A stretch of 7,808 nucleotides of DNA from NCBI GenBank assembly GCA_030840545.1, contig JAVEEH010000235.1:1-7808 (forward strand), in the 5' to 3' direction. Source of the stretch: Frankiaceae bacterium. Its GTDB lineage: Bacteria > Actinomycetota > Actinomycetes > JAFAQI01. Positions 5,461 through 7,808 of the stretch are shown here, piece by piece (the first letter of the stretch is position 1; every line of letters begins with the position of its first letter). The notes below the pieces were generated by a model that had not been told where the DNA came from, did no database searches, and saw only the letters and a list, made by a program, of their open reading frames with translations. The position numbers and the translations under genes are program-made.

Positions 5461-5867
5461 GCGAGTCGGACGACTTGGCGCCCCGCTTCTGCCGGGAGGC
5501 GCAGGCCCAGCTCCCGTTCCTCGTGAGTGGGGAGCTGACCGGCTGGGGAGCGCGCGTCGTACGTGCTCATCTGAAGCGCTGCCCGGACTGCCGGGGCGAG
5601 CTGGCACGTCAGGAGCAGCTGACGTCGGCACTCGCGTCGATGCGCGCGGCTCCGCCGGAGCCGCCGCCGGGTCTGCTCGAGGACCTGCTGCACCGGGCGG
5701 GTGGCGGCAAGCTGCGCGAACGCGCCGCCGTCCCCGCGCGCGGCGCGGTGAGCGGTGCCCGGCCGGCGATGTCGGTCGCGTTCCTGACCGTCGGGGCGGC
5801 GGCGTCGACCGGGGTGGGTTACGCCGCCTGGAAGGGCGCGCGCTGGGCGCTGTCCCGACGCAAGTGA
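5457..5867 (+). CDS. Membrane-anchored zinc-binding anti-sigma factor (ZAS family)
   Basis: 136-residue partner of the preceding sigma factor, translationally coupled to it through an ATGA overlap. The N-terminal domain carries C12-x25-H38-x3-C42-x2-C45, the same ligands and spacing as the zinc site of RsrA (C11, H37, C41, C44), the redox-sensing anti-sigma of SigR in Streptomyces. A Pro-rich linker (65-72) and a basic segment follow, then one likely membrane helix at about 105-126 and a basic tail SRRK. The N-terminal domain should be cytoplasmic, where it would hold the sigma factor inactive. RsrA itself is soluble, so the membrane helix suggests that an envelope signal or proteolysis contributes; whether the cysteines sense redox state is inference. 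It ends 13 bases before the convergent glpD stop. Confidence 0.88.
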   Translation: MSESDDLAPRFCREAQAQLPFLVSGELTGWGARVVRAHLKRCPDCRGELARQEQLTSALASMRAAPPEPPPGLLEDLLHRAGGGKLRERAAVPARGAVSGARPAMSVAFLTVGAAASTGVGYAAWKGARWALSRRK

Positions 5868-5880
5868 CTTGTCAGCTGGA

Positions 5881-7590
5881 TCAGCGGTCGACCATCGTGC
5901 GGCGGTTGTCCGGCGCGACCAGGCGCCGCGCGATCGCGTTCTCGTCATCGGTCTGTTCTTGCGAGGCCCGCTCCGCTGCGACCCGCGCGTCGTAGGCACC
6001 GATCTCGCGGGTCATGGCGTCGTCGTCCCAGCCCAGGGCGTCGGCCAGCACACCGGCGACCTGCTTCATCGAGTCGAGACCGCGGTGCGACGTCTCGATG
6101 CTGATGCGCGTGCGGCGCGTCAGCACATCGTCGAGGTGCAGCGCACCCTCGTGGGTAGCCGCGTAGCGGATCTCCGCCAGCAGATAGCTGCCCGCCCCGG
6201 GCACCGGCTCCAACCATCGCGGGTCGTCGCTGACCGGGTCGAGCACCTCGTGCAGCAGCGATCCGTAGCGGCCGAGCAGATGCTCGACCCGCCAACGCGG
6301 CAGGCCGAGCGAAGCCCCGAGCGCGTCGCACTGGTTGGCCAGCGCGTGATAGCCGTCCGCACCCAGCAAGGGGATCGAGTCGGTGACGCAACGCGGTGCG
6401 TGTTTGCCCAGCTCGACCACGGCCGCGTCGATCGCATCTCGTGCCATGACGCGGTAGGTCGTGTATTTGCCACCCGCGACCGAGACCATGCCACGCGGCG
6501 ACCGGCTGATCGCGTGCTCCCGGGACAGCTGCGACGTGACCTCTTCCTCGCCGGAGAGCAACGGACGCAGACCCGCATAGACGCCGGAGATGTCGTCGAC
6601 CGTCAACGGCACCGAGAGCACCTCGTTGACATGGCTGAGCACGTAGTCGATGTCCGTCCGGCTCGCCGCGGGGTGCGCCTTGGCGTAGTGCCAGTCATCG
6701 TCCGTCGTCCCGACGATCCAGTGCTCACCCCACGGGATGACGAACAACACCGACTTCTCGGTGCGCAGGATGATGCCGGTCTCACTGCTGATCCGGTCGC
6801 GCGGAACAACGAGGTGGATGCCCTTCGAGGCACGCACCTTGAACTCGCCACGGCTGTCAGCGAGGCGCTGGACCTCATCGGTCCAGACGCCCGTCGCATT
6901 GACCACAACGCCGGTGTGCACCGTGCAGCACTCACCGGTCTCGGTGTCACGGAGCTCGGCCGCGACGATGCGGCCACCTTCCTTGACGAAGCCGACGACC
7001 TCGGTCGAGCTCCGGACGAGGGCACCGTAGGCGGCTGCGGTGCGCGCCAGCGTCAGCGTGTGCCGGGCATCGTCACACTGTGCGTCGTAGTAGCGGATTC
7101 CACCGACCAGCGCGCCGCGACGCAACGCGGGGGCGAGCGCACGGGCGCCGGTCCGGGTGAGATGGCGGTGCCGTGGCAGTGCGCGGGCACCCCCCATCAC
7201 GTCGTAGAGCGCGAGCCCGGCACCGACGTAAAGGCGCTCCCAACCGTGATGTGTCAGCGGGTAGAGGAAGGACACCGGGCGGACGAGATGCGGGGCCAGC
7301 CGTTGCAGCTGGAGATCGCGTTCCCGCAGCGCCTCCCGAACCAGCTGGAAGTCCATCTGCTCGAGATAGCGCAAGCCTCCGTGCAGCAGCTTGCTCGAAC
7401 GCGACGACGTGCCGCTGGCAAAGTCACGGCCCTCGACGAGCGCGGTGGACAACCCACGGGTGACGGCATCGAGCGCTGCGCCGGCACCGGTGACCCCGCC
7501 ACCGATGACGAGCACGTCGACCTGGCCGCCGTCGAGCGCGGCCCAGGCCGCCGCGCGCTCGGCCGGCCCTAACCGCGAAGTGCGTCTCAT
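5881..7590 (-). CDS. glpD: Aerobic glycerol-3-phosphate dehydrogenase (FAD-dependent)
   Basis: Oxidises sn-glycerol 3-phosphate to dihydroxyacetone phosphate, passing electrons through FAD to the membrane quinone pool; it links glycerol and lipid breakdown to glycolysis and respiration. The 569-residue protein is full length. The FAD-binding signature is at 29-46 (IGGGVTGAG, then D41 and R45-G46). The substrate-site stretch SSRSSKLLHGGLRYLE is at 62-77, the second family signature GGKYTTYR at 373-380, and the C-terminal DAO_C helical domain occupies about 395-520. No membrane helix is seen, as expected for a peripheral membrane enzyme. The ATG gives a normal N-terminus but has no clear Shine-Dalgarno sequence, and a TAGGCT seven bases upstream suggests a leaderless message. 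No glpF, glpK or regulator is visible next to it, so it appears to be a single-gene unit. Confidence 0.95.
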   Translation of the reverse strand: MRRTSRLGPAERAAAWAALDGGQVDVLVIGGGVTGAGAALDAVTRGLSTALVEGRDFASGTSSRSSKLLHGGLRYLEQMDFQLVREALRERDLQLQRLAPHLVRPVSFLYPLTHHGWERLYVGAGLALYDVMGGARALPRHRHLTRTGARALAPALRRGALVGGIRYYDAQCDDARHTLTLARTAAAYGALVRSSTEVVGFVKEGGRIVAAELRDTETGECCTVHTGVVVNATGVWTDEVQRLADSRGEFKVRASKGIHLVVPRDRISSETGIILRTEKSVLFVIPWGEHWIVGTTDDDWHYAKAHPAASRTDIDYVLSHVNEVLSVPLTVDDISGVYAGLRPLLSGEEEVTSQLSREHAISRSPRGMVSVAGGKYTTYRVMARDAIDAAVVELGKHAPRCVTDSIPLLGADGYHALANQCDALGASLGLPRWRVEHLLGRYGSLLHEVLDPVSDDPRWLEPVPGAGSYLLAEIRYAATHEGALHLDDVLTRRTRISIETSHRGLDSMKQVAGVLADALGWDDDAMTREIGAYDARVAAERASQEQTDDENAIARRLVAPDNRRTMVDR

Positions 7591-7597
7591 CCGGACG

Positions 7598-7603
7598 AGC
7601 CTA
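7598..7603 (-). promoter_or_regulatory. Possible -10 box of glpD (leaderless start)
   Basis: TAGGCT on the minus strand fits TANNNT and ends seven bases before the glpD ATG, which would place the transcript start at the start codon. This agrees with the missing ribosome binding site. No good -35 is seen 16-18 bases upstream. Confidence 0.3.
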
Positions 7604-7608
7604 CGAGT

Positions 7609-7643
7609 CGACCGGGGGAAAGTCCGGTCGGCCGGATGCCGAC
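7609..7643. repeat. Two overlapping inverted repeats between glpD and a divergent gene
   Basis: CGACCGG (7609-7615)-N8-CCGGTCG (7624-7630) overlaps GTCGGC (7627-7632)-N5-GCCGAC (7638-7643). Both are perfect dyads in a 62-base divergent gap. They share four bases and so would be mutually exclusive as hairpins. They could be operator sites or a structured leader. GC-rich sequence yields such repeats by chance fairly often, so the role is open. Confidence 0.4.
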
Positions 7644-7652
7644 ACTGGTCCC

Positions 7653-7808
7653 ATGAGGATGTCCGCCCGCCGGGCCGTCGCCGCCGGCTTCACGCTCGTG
7701 GCGCCGGTCGCTCTCGCCATCTCCGCCCAGGGTGCCCCGGCTCGTTCGTTGCCAGGGACTCCGTGTTCGATCTTCCCGGCGGACAACTACTGGCACACCG
7801 ACGTCGCG
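7653..7808 (+). CDS. Probable secreted protein, N-terminal fragment (3' end outside window)
   Basis: Open frame from ATG 7653 to the window edge, 52 residues. Residues 1-30 look like a Sec signal peptide: MRMSARR basic start, a hydrophobic core at 8-23 (AVAAGFTLVAPVALAI), then small residues with a possible cleavage site after AQGAPA (25-30). The mature start continues PGTPCSIFPADNYWHTD. I recall similar C-x-I-F-P-x-D-N-x-W-H-x-D stretches at the start of uncharacterised secreted actinobacterial proteins, but the fragment is too short to assign a family. The start could also be the ATG two codons later (7659). No strong ribosome binding site is seen. It diverges from glpD, sharing the gap with the overlapping dyads. 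Confidence 0.65.
   Translation, partial: MRMSARRAVAAGFTLVAPVALAISAQGAPARSLPGTPCSIFPADNYWHTDVA

Noticed and set aside
5868..5880. Terminator between the convergent anti-sigma gene and glpD
   Set aside because: Only 13 bases, with no convincing hairpin or T-run; termination must lie inside the opposing genes or is bidirectional read-through.
5869..7572. 567-codon plus-strand open frame opposite glpD
   Set aside because: Mirrors glpD codon for codon; no recognisable domain, whereas the minus strand gives a full-length GlpD with both family signatures.
1..7808. CRISPR array, tRNA/rRNA genes, insertion sequences or phage genes
   Set aside because: Looked for by eye; no direct-repeat array, tRNA-like folds with CCA-end context, transposase motifs or terminal repeats were seen.

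Overview
The window is very GC-rich, its start codons include GTG, and its genes are tightly packed. Together with the gene order this points to a high-GC actinobacterium. The order is hpt, tilS, a DUF2342 zincin and a PBP4-type dacB on the minus strand, with ppa divergent. From memory of actinobacterial genomes this is a conserved housekeeping neighbourhood, normally continuing into ftsH beyond the left edge. The genus cannot be named from the sequence.

Region 1 (1-3825, minus strand) is a probable operon read right to left: dacB (peptidoglycan carboxypeptidase/endopeptidase), a DUF2342 zincin-like protein, tilS (tRNA-Ile lysidine synthetase) and hpt (purine salvage, cut by the window edge). 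Gaps are 25 and 18 bases, and tilS and hpt overlap by ATGA. A candidate promoter and a clear ribosome binding site lie in front of dacB. ppa (inorganic pyrophosphatase) leaves divergently from a 53-base gap. Pyrophosphate released by Hpt and TilS is a substrate of Ppa.

Region 2 (4436-5867) is the most interesting part. A small three-helix membrane protein of unknown function (minus) diverges from an ECF sigma factor gene (plus). The sigma gene overlaps by ATGA a membrane-anchored zinc anti-sigma factor whose CHCC ligand spacing matches RsrA. The 116-base gap between the divergent genes holds a symmetric arrangement, GTTCGACC-N16-GTTAC-N9-GTAAC-N16-GGTCGAAC (4793-4859). Read outwards on each strand it is the same ECF-type promoter, GTAAC-N16-GGTCGAAC. 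The simplest reading is that the sigma factor drives its own operon and the small membrane protein from back-to-back promoters, forming a compact sigma/anti-sigma/effector module.

Region 3 (5881-7590, minus) is glpD, an FAD-dependent glycerol-3-phosphate dehydrogenase, convergent with the anti-sigma gene. A 62-base gap with overlapping inverted repeats separates it from the start of a divergent gene for a probable secreted protein, cut by the right edge. No tRNA, rRNA, CRISPR array, insertion sequence or phage gene was seen, and no gene-free stretch exceeds 300 bases.
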